NCBI GenBank assembly: GCA_964057225.1
Contig: OZ059897.1
Location: 16,244,001-16,308,000 of the forward strand
Direction: 5' to 3'
Source: Auanema rhodensis
Taxonomy: Eukaryota > Nematoda > Chromadorea > Rhabditida > Rhabditidae
Length of the DNA stretch: 64,000 nt
Positions 46,780 through 57,500 of this stretch are shown here, one piece after another. A program made the translations under genes and the position numbers. Below the pieces are notes generated by a model. That model did no database searches, was not told the origin of the DNA, and worked only from the letters and a program-made list of their open reading frames with translations. Positions within the stretch are counted from its first letter, which is position 1. Each line of letters opens with the position of its first letter.

Positions 46780-48497
46780 TTACAAAGAATACTGTGATAG
46801 AATATAATATCCAGCTGCTGCACTTGCCGCTCCCGCAACAAAGACAAACTGTAATGCATAACGAGGAATGGCACTGGGTAGGTGATTTCTTGGAGTTGAA
46901 ACAACCTGATTTTGATTTTTAATAATCAAAAGGAATAAAAAATCTACCTGTGATTTGTATTCCTCCAAGTAACGCCCTTTGAGAAGACAAGGCTTTAGAA
47001 GCCTTGCCAAGTACCTTGAAACACAAAAACAAAATAAGGAAAATCAGTAAAATAAAACTTACTTAGCATCAGATAACAGAGCATCCAGGGGAAGATCATA
47101 CGGCATATTTGACAACAGTTGATGAATAAACGGCATTTCTCTGGAAACAAAATTACATATATATATGACATATAAAAATTATTTTACCGTTCACACGACA
47201 AAATTGCTGATTTCCGCAGAATGACAACAGTAGAGCAAACATATACAGGCAAAAGGGGATGTGAAGCAAGCAAAAAATCAAAAAATCTTACAATCTATTA
47301 AAATAAATTTCATTTATTAATAAATAAATAAAAACACCTGTGGGTATTGTTGTAAGGAATGGCTAAACCAGGTTAAGGGCCAACTAAGAGCGAACAATGA
47401 ACCAAGCTGGACGCCTCTCATTACCCTTTCTAGTTGTGGCTCAACTCGAGATAGTATGACATACCTAGAACATAGATAAACCATAAATTAAAAATATTTT
47501 CTAACTTACATCAAATCTAGTTCTTTAAGAACACTATCTTCTAGTGTCTTCAATAAATATGCATTAAAACAGCCATTCTTAGCTAAATTAACACAAATTT
47601 TTAAAGCCTTTTCGACTCCACAGACTAATATCAATGTCAGACACACATCATGAAAACCTGAGAACATTAAATAAAAAATATTATATAATTATTGAATCCA
47701 AACCTTGATAATAACGAAATCTCCTATTAGTTTTTAAAACGCGCACAATGAGAGGAATTAATTCTTCCTGGAGAGTTAGACGATGCTTTTCAGTTATATT
47801 AGGAGGAAACCTTTTGAGTGTTCTATTAACATCTAGCTCAACCTTTAAAATTATTTTCGACAATAACTAATGAAACACACTATATTACCTGATGCCATTC
47901 AGGATGATTTCGTAATTCATCAATGCTGATGTCTTCTGGATTCTTACAAAAGAACTAATATATAGCCTATTTTAACAATGATTTACCTCATCTGCATTTT
48001 CTGAATTTTCAGAAAGTTCAGACACAGCTGATTCAAAATCTGAATCAGCCGTATCATCGCATTCGTTGTCGCTATTTTTCGAAATCAAATTAGCAGCCAA
48101 TACTGGCCAAATAATAGCTCGAAATTCATCGTCAATTAAACCACCTGGAGAACAAGCAAAATGTCGCAATTCTTCTGAAAAAAAAAACGAAATAATCACT
48201 TCCAAACAGGAATGTAGAACTAACCTATATATTCAGAAAGTTTTTCTTCGGAATGATCTCTCAAAAATTTAGCAATAGCTTCTCGTTTAATTCGCAATGC
48301 CTTCCAACGAGCCATTTTGATAGGACTCTCTGACAGTTCATCATCAGACTAAAATACAACAAAAAAGTAAGAGACCTAATAAAACGACAAACCTCAGATA
48401 ATAGAAATTTATCTATATCATTACAAGAAGCAGTGTTCCATTTGTTTTGGTTATTGAGCTCGTGTAAAGGTGAAGCGGGCACGGATATGGAGGGCAT
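46780..48497 (-). CDS. tbc-20: TBC1D20 orthologue, Rab GTPase-activating protein with C-terminal TM
   Basis: About ten exons, beginning MPSISVPASPLHELN at 48497 and ending at the TAA complement at 46780; roughly 400 residues. The TBC domain has the arginine finger in LDVNRTLKRFPP and the glutamine finger in RYYQG, both needed to speed GTP hydrolysis. Further hallmarks are FHDVCLTLILV, LFALSWPLTWF and MPFIHQLLSNMP. The last 25 residues (QFVFVAGAASAAAGYYIL) form a tail anchor, as in human TBC1D20, which sits in the ER and acts on Rab1, Rab2 and Rab18. An acidic insertion (SDNECDDTADSDFES) before the TBC core is unusual. It is divergently arranged with the GST-kappa-like gene 370 bp away. Confidence 0.92.
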
Positions 48498-48866
48498 TTA
48501 TGGGCCTTACGGTCCAAAAATTTCCATAAAAAATAGCTAGTTATTTTTTTCCCGTTCTATTAGAGTATCTGTAATTACTGAGAGAGTGAGTTTCTGCGTT
48601 ATCATTATAAAAATGAAAATAAAAACCAATATAATAGTATTACGTGGCATGTATTACAAGTTAAGAACAAAAAAAATTTAAAAAAAAAGTATTGAGAAAT
48701 GAAAAAATAATATATGTAATTTATTTATATGACGTATAATATTACTTTCATTTTTTATAAAGTTTGTAGATAAAGAATTAGAGAATATCTTCGTGCGCTT
48801 TTATGGTGAATTGGCGTCTTCCTAGTGTTTAAACGGGCTTCAGCGTAATTTTTAACTTGAAACAGA
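48498..48866. promoter_or_regulatory. Shared upstream region of tbc-20 and the GST-kappa-like gene
   Basis: The two start codons point away from each other with 369 bp between, so this AT-rich stretch must contain both promoters and 5' UTRs. A-runs flank its centre (about 48665-48690). No specific factor site is recognised. Confidence 0.55.
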
Positions 48867-49800
48867 ATGAATGGCTTAAATAAGGCTTGTAGATTGTCTC
48901 AATTCTACATAGACCCATGTTGCCCTAGATCATGGCTTTTCTACAAGGTTAAAACATTGTCAAAATATATATGACAATTCAACTATTTCAGAACCATGAA
49001 CACCTTTTCACTGATGAGTCTTTCATCCCAGTTAGTAATTTTAAGATTGCAGCTTTACGGCGGTTTACCGGCCATCGTAAAAATATTCAAGGTAGGGAAA
49101 CCTAGTATAATTCTTTAACTGGTGTTGCAGTACCTTCAACCGACTTCAATGATATACTTCTAATGCATGTGTCAGGGGTACCCCAGAATTATAAAGAGGT
49201 TTTCTATGCTATTTATTTATTCTAATCAATTATGTTAGATATACAAAACTTACTTATCACATCGATCTGTTTTGTCTATTTATTTATTGATTGCTATCAA
49301 GGAGCATTTTCCGGAAAGACTTATAAGAAGTTACCAGGTATTAGGAGAGCGCATTTGGACAAAGCAACTACCCATTCATAAAGGATGCTATCTTTCTACT
49401 TGTGCAAGAGAAGCAGGTTTTGAATTACGGTAAGATTTGGAATTATGAATCAAAAAAATAAAGGAGTCAATCTTGAATGATACTGCTTTAAAAAAGTTGT
49501 TATCAAACTGTGAAAACAGAACCAAAAAAAAGTTTTTTTGGACACAACAGTATACTGTATTTTAGGGAGTCGGAATTTTTGATTTCAAGACTTACTCATC
49601 GTTTGTACAGATCTAAGCTGGAAGAAACATCTATGGATTGTGTAGCATTCTCGGTACATACGAATTTAACTTTCAAGTTTTAATAACCTTTTCAGAATAG
49701 CTTAGCTCCTTTCGTTAATATTATTAAAGATGATGGAAATTCAGTTGTTTTAGAAGATTCTGACTCAGAAAAAATAAAAGAAATTTTCATTGATAAATAG
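48867..49800 (+). CDS. Glutathione S-transferase kappa-like / DsbA-fold protein (210 aa)
   Basis: Six exons (48867-48947, 48992-49091, 49131-49198, 49239-49429, 49566-49653, 49696-49800) encode 210 residues, close to the 220 or so of GST kappa. The N-terminal FYIDPCCPRSW matches the FYDVLSPYSW active-site region of human GSTK1. The helical insert (LSIYLLIAIKEHFPERLI, LGERIWTKQ) and the later AREAGFEL segment also follow that family. The catalytic Ser of GSTK1 corresponds to Cys19 here (CCPRS), a DsbA-like arrangement; the cis-Pro loop near the C-terminus is poorly conserved. GST kappa acts in mitochondria and peroxisomes; no targeting signal is obvious. It heads a co-oriented cluster with ATP synthase f and thymidylate kinase. 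Confidence 0.7.
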
Positions 49801-50096
49801 CATAATTTATTTTATAATAATGAGAAAATTTGAAGATATATATGTAGGGTTTAAATTGGTCCAGCCGCGAATATTACGGTGGCCACAGAGAGCACTGCAC
49901 CGCCCGTTGTTGTCTTCTTTTATTCAAGTTATTTTTCTTTATTATTTTTGTTACTTTTATTTTAAGTGCCATATTTGAAAATTAATAAATGTTAACAGGT
50001 TTACACAAGTGTTAAGTACCGAAATGTTTGAAGATTCTTTAAATATTAAAAAATCCCTTAAATTATTTTTTGAAAATTTTAAGTTTCATCTTCAGA

Positions 50097-50782
50097 ATGT
50101 CGTTCCTGCGACCTCCCCCAGCCGGAACTAAACTCACTCCATGGGTGCCTGATTTGATCTTTATCCCTATCTCTAGAGCTGTTGAGAGAGTAGGAGTATA
50201 CTTCTACAATAGGTTTTTTTCCATAAAAATAGATTTTTAATGCTCATTTTCAGAGTTCTTAACAAGACTGAAATCGGTCTTCTCGACAAGAGATGGAACA
50301 AGAACGTTCACGGACCTTACTGCCACTGGCGTTATTATGGAAAGCGTAAGTTGTTTTTAATTAATTCTTTAGCTTTTTTTTAAGAAAATACAATTTGTTC
50401 AGTTAGAACTCTTACCCTACTACTTTTAATCCTTATTTGAAGTAAATATTATAATTAAATTGTGCATTTATATGATTTTAGTTGACACTAAGTTCATGAA
50501 CGTCAAGCTTGCTGAACTTCCTGCTTGGATTGCTCGTCGTGAAAAGACCCCAGCAGCTTTCTACAATGAGCTTATGCGCAACATCTGGAGAGTTCACAAC
50601 AAGTACTACTCTGGACCAGTTTACAGCAACACCGTATGTTTTTTTTTGTGTTTTACGTTGATAACTGTTTTGTATTACAGGTCAAGACCATCTTCCGTTT
50701 CATTTTTGCTTACTCCTTCCTTAACTGGCTGGTTAAGTCTCACCGTTACCTTGATTTCCAAAAGACTATGTATCATTGGTAG
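50097..50782 (+). CDS. ATP5MF: Mitochondrial ATP synthase subunit f, nematode type (153 aa)
   Basis: Four exons (50097-50212, 50254-50345, 50482-50633, 50681-50782) give 153 residues, starting MSFLRPPPAGTKLTPWVPDL directly after the acceptor TTCAG. Subunit f is a small membrane-stalk component of the Fo sector that supports dimerisation and proton-channel assembly in the inner membrane. The nematode form is longer than the 94-residue human one; residues 25-80 (FIPISRAVERVGVYFYNR, GPYCHWRYYGK) and the middle REKTPAAFYNE segment are highly conserved in worms. A single membrane helix lies near the end (TIFRFIFAYSFLNWLV). Codon choice is more C/G-ending than in its neighbours, typical of high expression. 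The next gene starts 160 bp downstream. Confidence 0.95.
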
Positions 50783-50835
50783 ATCCGTGTTGGGGAGGAC
50801 TTAGTGTCCGATAGTGTTCAGATTGTTTTGCCCAC

Positions 50836-50841
50836 AATAAA
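50836..50841 (+). terminator. Polyadenylation signal of ATP synthase f
   Basis: AATAAA lies 54 bases after the stop codon, followed by a T-rich tract, and about 100 bases before the thymidylate kinase start. This spacing is what an SL2-type nematode operon would show. Confidence 0.6.
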
Positions 50842-50942
50842 TAGTTTTTAAGCTTATATTTTTATTTTTTTTTTGGTTACTTCCCTCTACCAGGTATTGA
50901 ATAATTTGCTACTTACGGTAAAAACCATAATTGCTAGGAAAT

Positions 50943-51801
50943 ATGAGTAGAGGTGCTTTAATAGTTCTCGAAGGTCTTGATAGAAGCGGGAAATCAACTC
51001 AAGCAAGAAAGTTGGTACAATATATATGTGATAAAGGTCGAAAAGCCGTTTTAATACCCTTTCCCGGTTTGGTCATAATTCATGATTATGAATATTTCTC
51101 TATTTTAGATAGGTCTGACCCTTTTGGACAGCTCATTGATAAATACTTGAAAAATGAGATTGATATAAATGAACAAGCTCTTCACTTAGCTTTCTCGGCT
51201 AACCGTTGGCAATTAGTTGAATAACTTTTTAACCTTTTTATGAATTTGTATGTTGACTTCTTTCAACTAGTAGTTTTAAGGATGCAGTTATCAGAAAGCA
51301 TATTCAGGAAGGAACTGATGTTATATGTGACCGTTATGCTTATAGTGGAGTATCTTACTCGATTGCGAAAGGTTTTGAACTTATTTTCAAATAAAATATA
51401 TTATTAAACTTGCGCTTTAAGGATTGGATGCTTCCTGGGCTAAGCAACCAGATATTGGATTACCCAATCCTGATTTAGTTCTCTTCTTCCAAGTAATCGA
51501 AATGATCACAGATGATTTCAGATATATAATTTAGGTTTCAGTTCAGGTGGCTATGAGTAGGGGTGGTTTTGGACAAGAACGCTTAGAAAGGGAAGATCTT
51601 CAGAAAAAAGTCTCTGAAGTTATGCAATCATTGAAATCAGATAATTGGAAGGCTTGTGCTTTTTATTCATAAAATAAAAAATCTTACTGTTTCCAGGATG
51701 TCAATGCTGATGGAACTGTTGAGTGTGTTCATCAACATGTAATTGATTTATATAATCATATCGACAAATCTAATGTCTTGAGTTCTATTACCTCTCTGTG
51801 A
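50943..51801 (+). CDS. DTYMK: Thymidylate kinase (dTMP kinase, 204 aa)
   Basis: Six exons (50943-51066, 51109-51215, 51281-51371, 51422-51492, 51535-51651, 51697-51801) encode 204 residues, the usual length. It phosphorylates dTMP to dTDP using ATP, an essential step of dTTP supply. The P-loop is GLDRSGKST (residues 12-20), where the Arg beside it is characteristic of eukaryotic dTMP kinases. The substrate motif DRYAYSG, the ANRW segment and the lid-region RGGFGQER are present. The final intron appears to use a GC donor (AAG then GCTTGTG at 51652) instead of GT. The start follows TTGCTAGG, a plausible trans-splice acceptor. The short spacing from ATP synthase f suggests an operon. Confidence 0.93.
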
Positions 51802-54532
51802 ATATCCAGTACGTATGTGTTTACTTCAAGTGCAAAATCTGATCTTAAGAGGTACACTAATTTTTTTTTCCATTATAATATATTCTATTCCAGCATAATA
51901 TATTCTATTCCAGCATAATACTAGAATATTTTGAAAATTGATAAGTAAGCCATCATCTGATGAATGATGTTAGAATAGTTAACATTTTAATCTTTATATT
52001 ATTATTACTGTTTAAATAGAGGAAATGAAAATAATCCCAATGTTTCTTGTTAATTTTAAAATCCTTTTCTGAAATTAAATTAAAAAATAACATATAGTTA
52101 TCATTCGTTAAATCGAACTTCTGAAAAAGAATGTTGAATTTAATAATTTGGAAAATTATAAGGTAAACTAAATGCTATATTCAGAAAAACGTGATTTGTG
52201 ATGCAAACAAACTTTATGCGTGTGTTCATTTACAGAGAAGAAGGTTTAGAGAGAACCTATCCTATTATAGTTATCTCTTGAACCTTCTTTTCTCAATTAG
52301 ACTATGTGTATACTCATAGGAACCAATGTAGTCTGTCAGGTGCATGATCCGAAAAGTAAACATCTCAGCATTTCACATGAAGACTCCTATTATGGTTATC
52401 TCTTGAGCCTGCTCCTCTCAATAAGCCAATGTCTTTCTGTATTCTTATAACTTCTCTCAGCTTAATATTTACCCAATAATTTTATTTTTTGGAGCACACG
52501 GCTGGCTTATAGGTAGATATACATCATATCTACCTGGCGTGACCTCATAAGGAGAAGCAGTCTGAATATCAAGATGATGTGAAGACAGGTGCAATCAATT
52601 GATTCGCTCAGCTAATTGCAATCAACCAACCGTTGCTTAGACTAGTGCACACCATGTTGAAGCCACCTGTCACAATTTACTTTCGGCTACAGCTCTGTTT
52701 CCTCACCATGCAACAAGTAAGGTCATCTTCAATGTTTCTTTTATTTCCTGCCTTACCTGTCTTATCTCACCGCCGATGACTTACAGAAGGAGCTTTTATG
52801 ATCATATGAAATGAAGATCGTTTGACAACCGCAGGTCCCTTTATCTCAATCTTAAAAGAAAGAACATTGAGGAAACGAGAAAGAAAAGAGGAACAATATC
52901 TTTCGTCAGGTGTGCTCATAATCGATGGCTAAGATGGGACCAAGATGGCTTGTTGAGAGCACAACGATTAGTCCGTCGCCGTTGTCGTTTACTAGTAGAG
53001 AAGATTGTTCAGCGGAAGGAAGGAAGCGAACGATTGGCCGACCAAGCGGTTCTCATTGTCTGTCAGACTCCCCACAGCTCTTTCTTTTCGGTTTCTGTCG
53101 AATTCCATACAAAACGATCGTTTTCCTTTTCTCATTATCAACTTCAAACCTCAATGAGCTCGTCGAGCTGACAATCTCCAGCTGCTCATTATGTTTGGAA
53201 TTTCTTTTTAACTTCTTATAACTTTCACATCTTTCTTTTAACTTATATTCAACGCTCGTTGTCGTTAGGTTGAAACTTATCGAAATTGAGAATGAATTGC
53301 GATTATAAAGCAGTCATCTTCCCTTCAGTTTAATTACTTTCTGAGCATACAACCGTTTGTTTATAAACGAGATATAGATGTATTCGGGTAAACCTTTAGA
53401 ACTAAAGAGAATTACGAATTGGATTATTATTCTTCTGAAGAATTGCGACATCTAAGCGGACATGCGTAATTGAGGTGTAAACAGAATCTTTTCCTTGTTG
53501 CTTATGGATGAAGCTCTAGGAAAAAAGGTGTTCATGCATTAATAAAGCGGTTATTCTACCCTTAGGTTGACTTCATGTCTTAAAGCCTTATGCTTAGAGC
53601 TGTAGAGCTTCTAGCAGGAAGAAGCCCTCTTCTAACAGGAAGAAGCTACGGTAGTATGAAGCTACTACCGGAAATAGATATAACACGGGTGATCGAATTT
53701 TTCAACTTAAGTCTTCTTTAAAGATTTGATGAGCATTGTGCTAAATAGACAGATGTTGGATTACTGCACGCGTATGTTATACTCTTCTTCTTAGCAAGGT
53801 AATCTATGGTTGAAGGTTTTGAATGAATGCTTGATTGAGGTTTCACTTGGAATAGACAGGTGATGTGAAAGGCTTCACCCATTTAGGAGTATTTTCTTTT
53901 CATTGTTTTCTCGTACTGAGGTTCACAGATGATGTGATTCAAACTAGAATATAAGAATAACCTTTTTATTTTTTCTCTATTCATTTATTTACACGGATAA
54001 AGACAAAATTGGAAGGTTGTTTGAGCGCATAAGTAGATAGTTTGGAGAAATAGAACCTGGCTGATAGGAGAGAAGACGATTTGCATCGGCAATGTCAACT
54101 GAATAACTACAATATTTCTTTTTAAGAACATTATACAGCTTTTTTCAAAGCACCGGTTCGGCTAGAAAGAAGAATGAGACAGAGAGACAAAAGGAAGAAA
54201 TACAGAGTGAAAAGGAAACAAATAGTAGGAGCGATGATGGATTAGAGTCTGGATCCAGCTAAAATAGGCTAGAAAATTTGAAAAAATATTATCTTCTTAT
54301 GCTTCAAAAAAGGATAAGATACAATTGAAAAAAATAGAACTTTCTTTCAATCAGATTGTGGCATGATAATTGCAAAAAATGAATTTAAATAACAATATAT
54401 ATGTATATGTATATAAATATATATTTGTATGAGATAGATAGATCAAGCAACATATTTGTTAAACACGAATTTTTCAAAAAGAACATAAATTAATTAAAGA
54501 ATTAAAAAAACAATGGGAATGTTTGAAATGTA
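51802..54532. other. 2.7-kb intergenic region between thymidylate kinase and egl-43
   Basis: AT-rich with no supported gene. Two related segments share GTTATCTCTTGA at about 52268 and 52396. A 10-bp perfect hairpin (AGGTAGATAT, 5-nt loop) is at 52511-52535. Overlapping short frames at 52925-53221 lie in a locally GC-richer patch but have no recognisable content. It holds the 3' flanks of two convergent genes. Confidence 0.5.
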
Positions 54533-57500
54533 CTATGAGGTGCCTATGGCCAACATAGTGGCAAGTGGGAGATCAGGAGCAGCGTCGTGCTTCTTCAGAT
54601 GACGATCTAAGTTCGTCTGCTGTCCAAAGCATCTATCACATCGAGGGCAACGGAACGGTCTTTCCTGAAAACAAAACGTTAATTAGACTGTGATGACAAG
54701 TGTATAATAGTAAAAACATGACACCAGAGAAATGCTATTTTAAGTTGTAACAAAAAAGAGAAAAAAAAGAAAATAACTACCTTATTGTGAATATTACGAA
54801 CATGGCGCTGCAGGTTGGAACTGATAGAAAAAGATCGCTCACAGTATTGGCACTGAAAAAACAATAAAATTAAATATTTATCCAAAATTTCTTGCAGAAG
54901 ATTAAGAAAATAGACATCTTGTCAGCTGTCTATTAGTCATATATGGTTTTGTGTATCTAAGTCTGTATGTTTTGTGATCATGAGATCGTGAATTGTTTGA
55001 CTTCTGTTTACCTCTCACTCTCTATCTATCGATCTAACTGTAGCTCATACTCATCCAACTTTTATTTCTTTTCTCTGATTCTCTTGTATGTTTTCTTATG
55101 ACCAGTGTATCTCTTATTTTCTCCTTGAATGAATGTTATTTCCTTATTTGGATAATGGTTGCACATTCATAGATACATTGAATTTTTCTTTTCATCCCTC
55201 CTTTTTTACCTCATTCGCTATTTAGATAGAATATACTATGTAGAAATAGACTATATGTATCTATCTATCCTATTATATACAATGTATGTTCTATATATTA
55301 TATTCTAACTGTTAATCTTCAATGACTATAATAGGTAGCAATATTTGTGCATGCTTATACCAGCATGCTTTAAGAGGTCCTTAAAGCTATAGGTAACCCT
55401 CTTAACCAGGCATTCTATAGTCATCTTCAATATCATCATGATCATCATCAGGACGATACTTTTCACCATTTTCCCTCATCAATATCATCATATAGGCTCT
55501 TAATTTAACCTTTATGAACAACAATATTGCAAATAATGAGATAAGAAGCTCTTAGAAAGCAAAAGGAGTTCTAATTTTCGGCCAATAGCAAGCTTCTTGT
55601 TCATGTATGAACAAAACCTGACATGTTTCTCTCTACTCTCTTTCTATCCCTTTCACATTCTCTTCTAATTGATGAAATCAAATTACCGTACCTTATATGG
55701 TTGCTCTCCAGTATGTGTACGCAGATGTCTTGTGAGATTGGCCGATCGTGGGAAAACCTGGAGAAAACAAGATGATGAAATGTTAATTAAGTTTAAATTA
55801 TTTCTATGAAGGAAAAAAATTGAAGTTGATATGAAAACCACAAATTGAATACACGAAAGTTACCTTTTGGCAAAATTTGCACGTATATCTATCCTTTGCA
55901 GTTTTTGGTAATTGTGATGAGAGAGAGAAGGGACTTGTACCTCCATATGAGAATGGTCTTTGTAATAAGGACAGGAACGTATTAGGGCTGAAAAATTTAA
56001 CTGATTACTTAAATTATGATAAACATTTGAATATTTATTTATTATTTATGATATAGTATGTGGATTATTTAGAATTAAATCAGCTGGGCTTATATAATAA
56101 TCAAAGAAGAGAACCTATATAAGGGCCTGTTAGACTATTAGGAAGCTGCTAATCCGGATTAGTAAGGAAATGAGAATGGGGTAACGAACCTGAATGGATT
56201 TAAGGTTGGCAAAGGTTGTACCAGGTCATCCTTTTTCATATCGTCGTCTTCATGTCCTGAATCTGGGCTTTCACTATTCTCCTGAAACAATAGGTTATAC
56301 ATGACATACAGTAAAGAACTTGAACATAAAGCTTAAATTCATTCGGAATTCAAAAAATGAAATTTTCAATCTGTACCTTTCGTTCTTTTTCCTGTTTTGA
56401 TTGGCCTTCGGATATAGGAGATGTTTCGGCATCAGAACATGGACTTTTTCGATCACAAGGTGAATGCTCACTTGCATGGCCACTAAAAAGGATTTCAATT
56501 ATTTTTTTTTCATTTCTGAAAATTGAAAATGGCTTTGAATTATTTTATTGAAATTTCTAAGAGTATATAGAAAATATAATAAGGTGTATCTCAGTAATCC
56601 AAGCATTTTAATTGTTACCCTCAATCTAGAGAGACAATATGCATTTTCATATAGGTACTGAATATGTAGTATTTTCTCCATAGTAGATCATAAAAAAATT
56701 GAAAAAAAAAGCCAAAAATTAGATGAAGATAATCAAAAAAAGGAGATGAATAAGGGTTTGTAGCTAGTCGTTGTGATGGTTACGACCACAAAACGACAGA
56801 AGATGTAGAGTAACATGAGATAGAGATAGATAACTATGAATAGGAAGAGAAACGAGAGACTCTTTTTTTCTTGAATTTAGTATGAACTAATTTTATTAAA
56901 AGCCATTTGAATAATATTCTAAGAAAGAACTTAAAGGGTGGTCAAAATTATTAGAAAAATAATTTTCTTTTATTCTTACTAATATTAAAAATTTCTTTTT
57001 ATAAAAGAGTAATTATTCAAAAGTGGTAGAAATATATAAAGAATTATTAAAAGAAAAGAACAAAACTTGCCTCGATCTTGGAGAGCTTTCTCCATCAGAA
57101 ACAGCTGCCAACATCTTGCTGTATGCTTCCATACCAGGGAAAATTCCAAATGAAAATGGTTGCATCTAAAAGTTAAATGAGATGACGTTATGTTTATATG
57201 ACTATAGTTATTTCATATGATGGAAGATATAAATTGTAATCATACCTGTGATGCTATTTGCATGAAGTTAGCCCAATATTGTGAAGGTAGCATTGGTGGC
57301 ATCAACGGCGCAATACTGGCAAATGGAGAAGCCGCCGTAGCTACAGCGCCAGGTGCCAGCAGAGGACTAGCTGTCGGAGTGCTAGGGACAACTGGAGCTG
57401 CCATGGGCTTATAGAGACTAGCGGCCATTTCAGCGACCGTACGATGCTGAAAACGGAAAATCATCTCACGTATTATCAAAAAATGACAAAATATTAGGAA

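Noticed and set aside
52925-53221. Two overlapping plus-strand ORFs of 73 and 98 codons
   Set aside because: Different frames over the same bases, no recognisable motif, no splice context.
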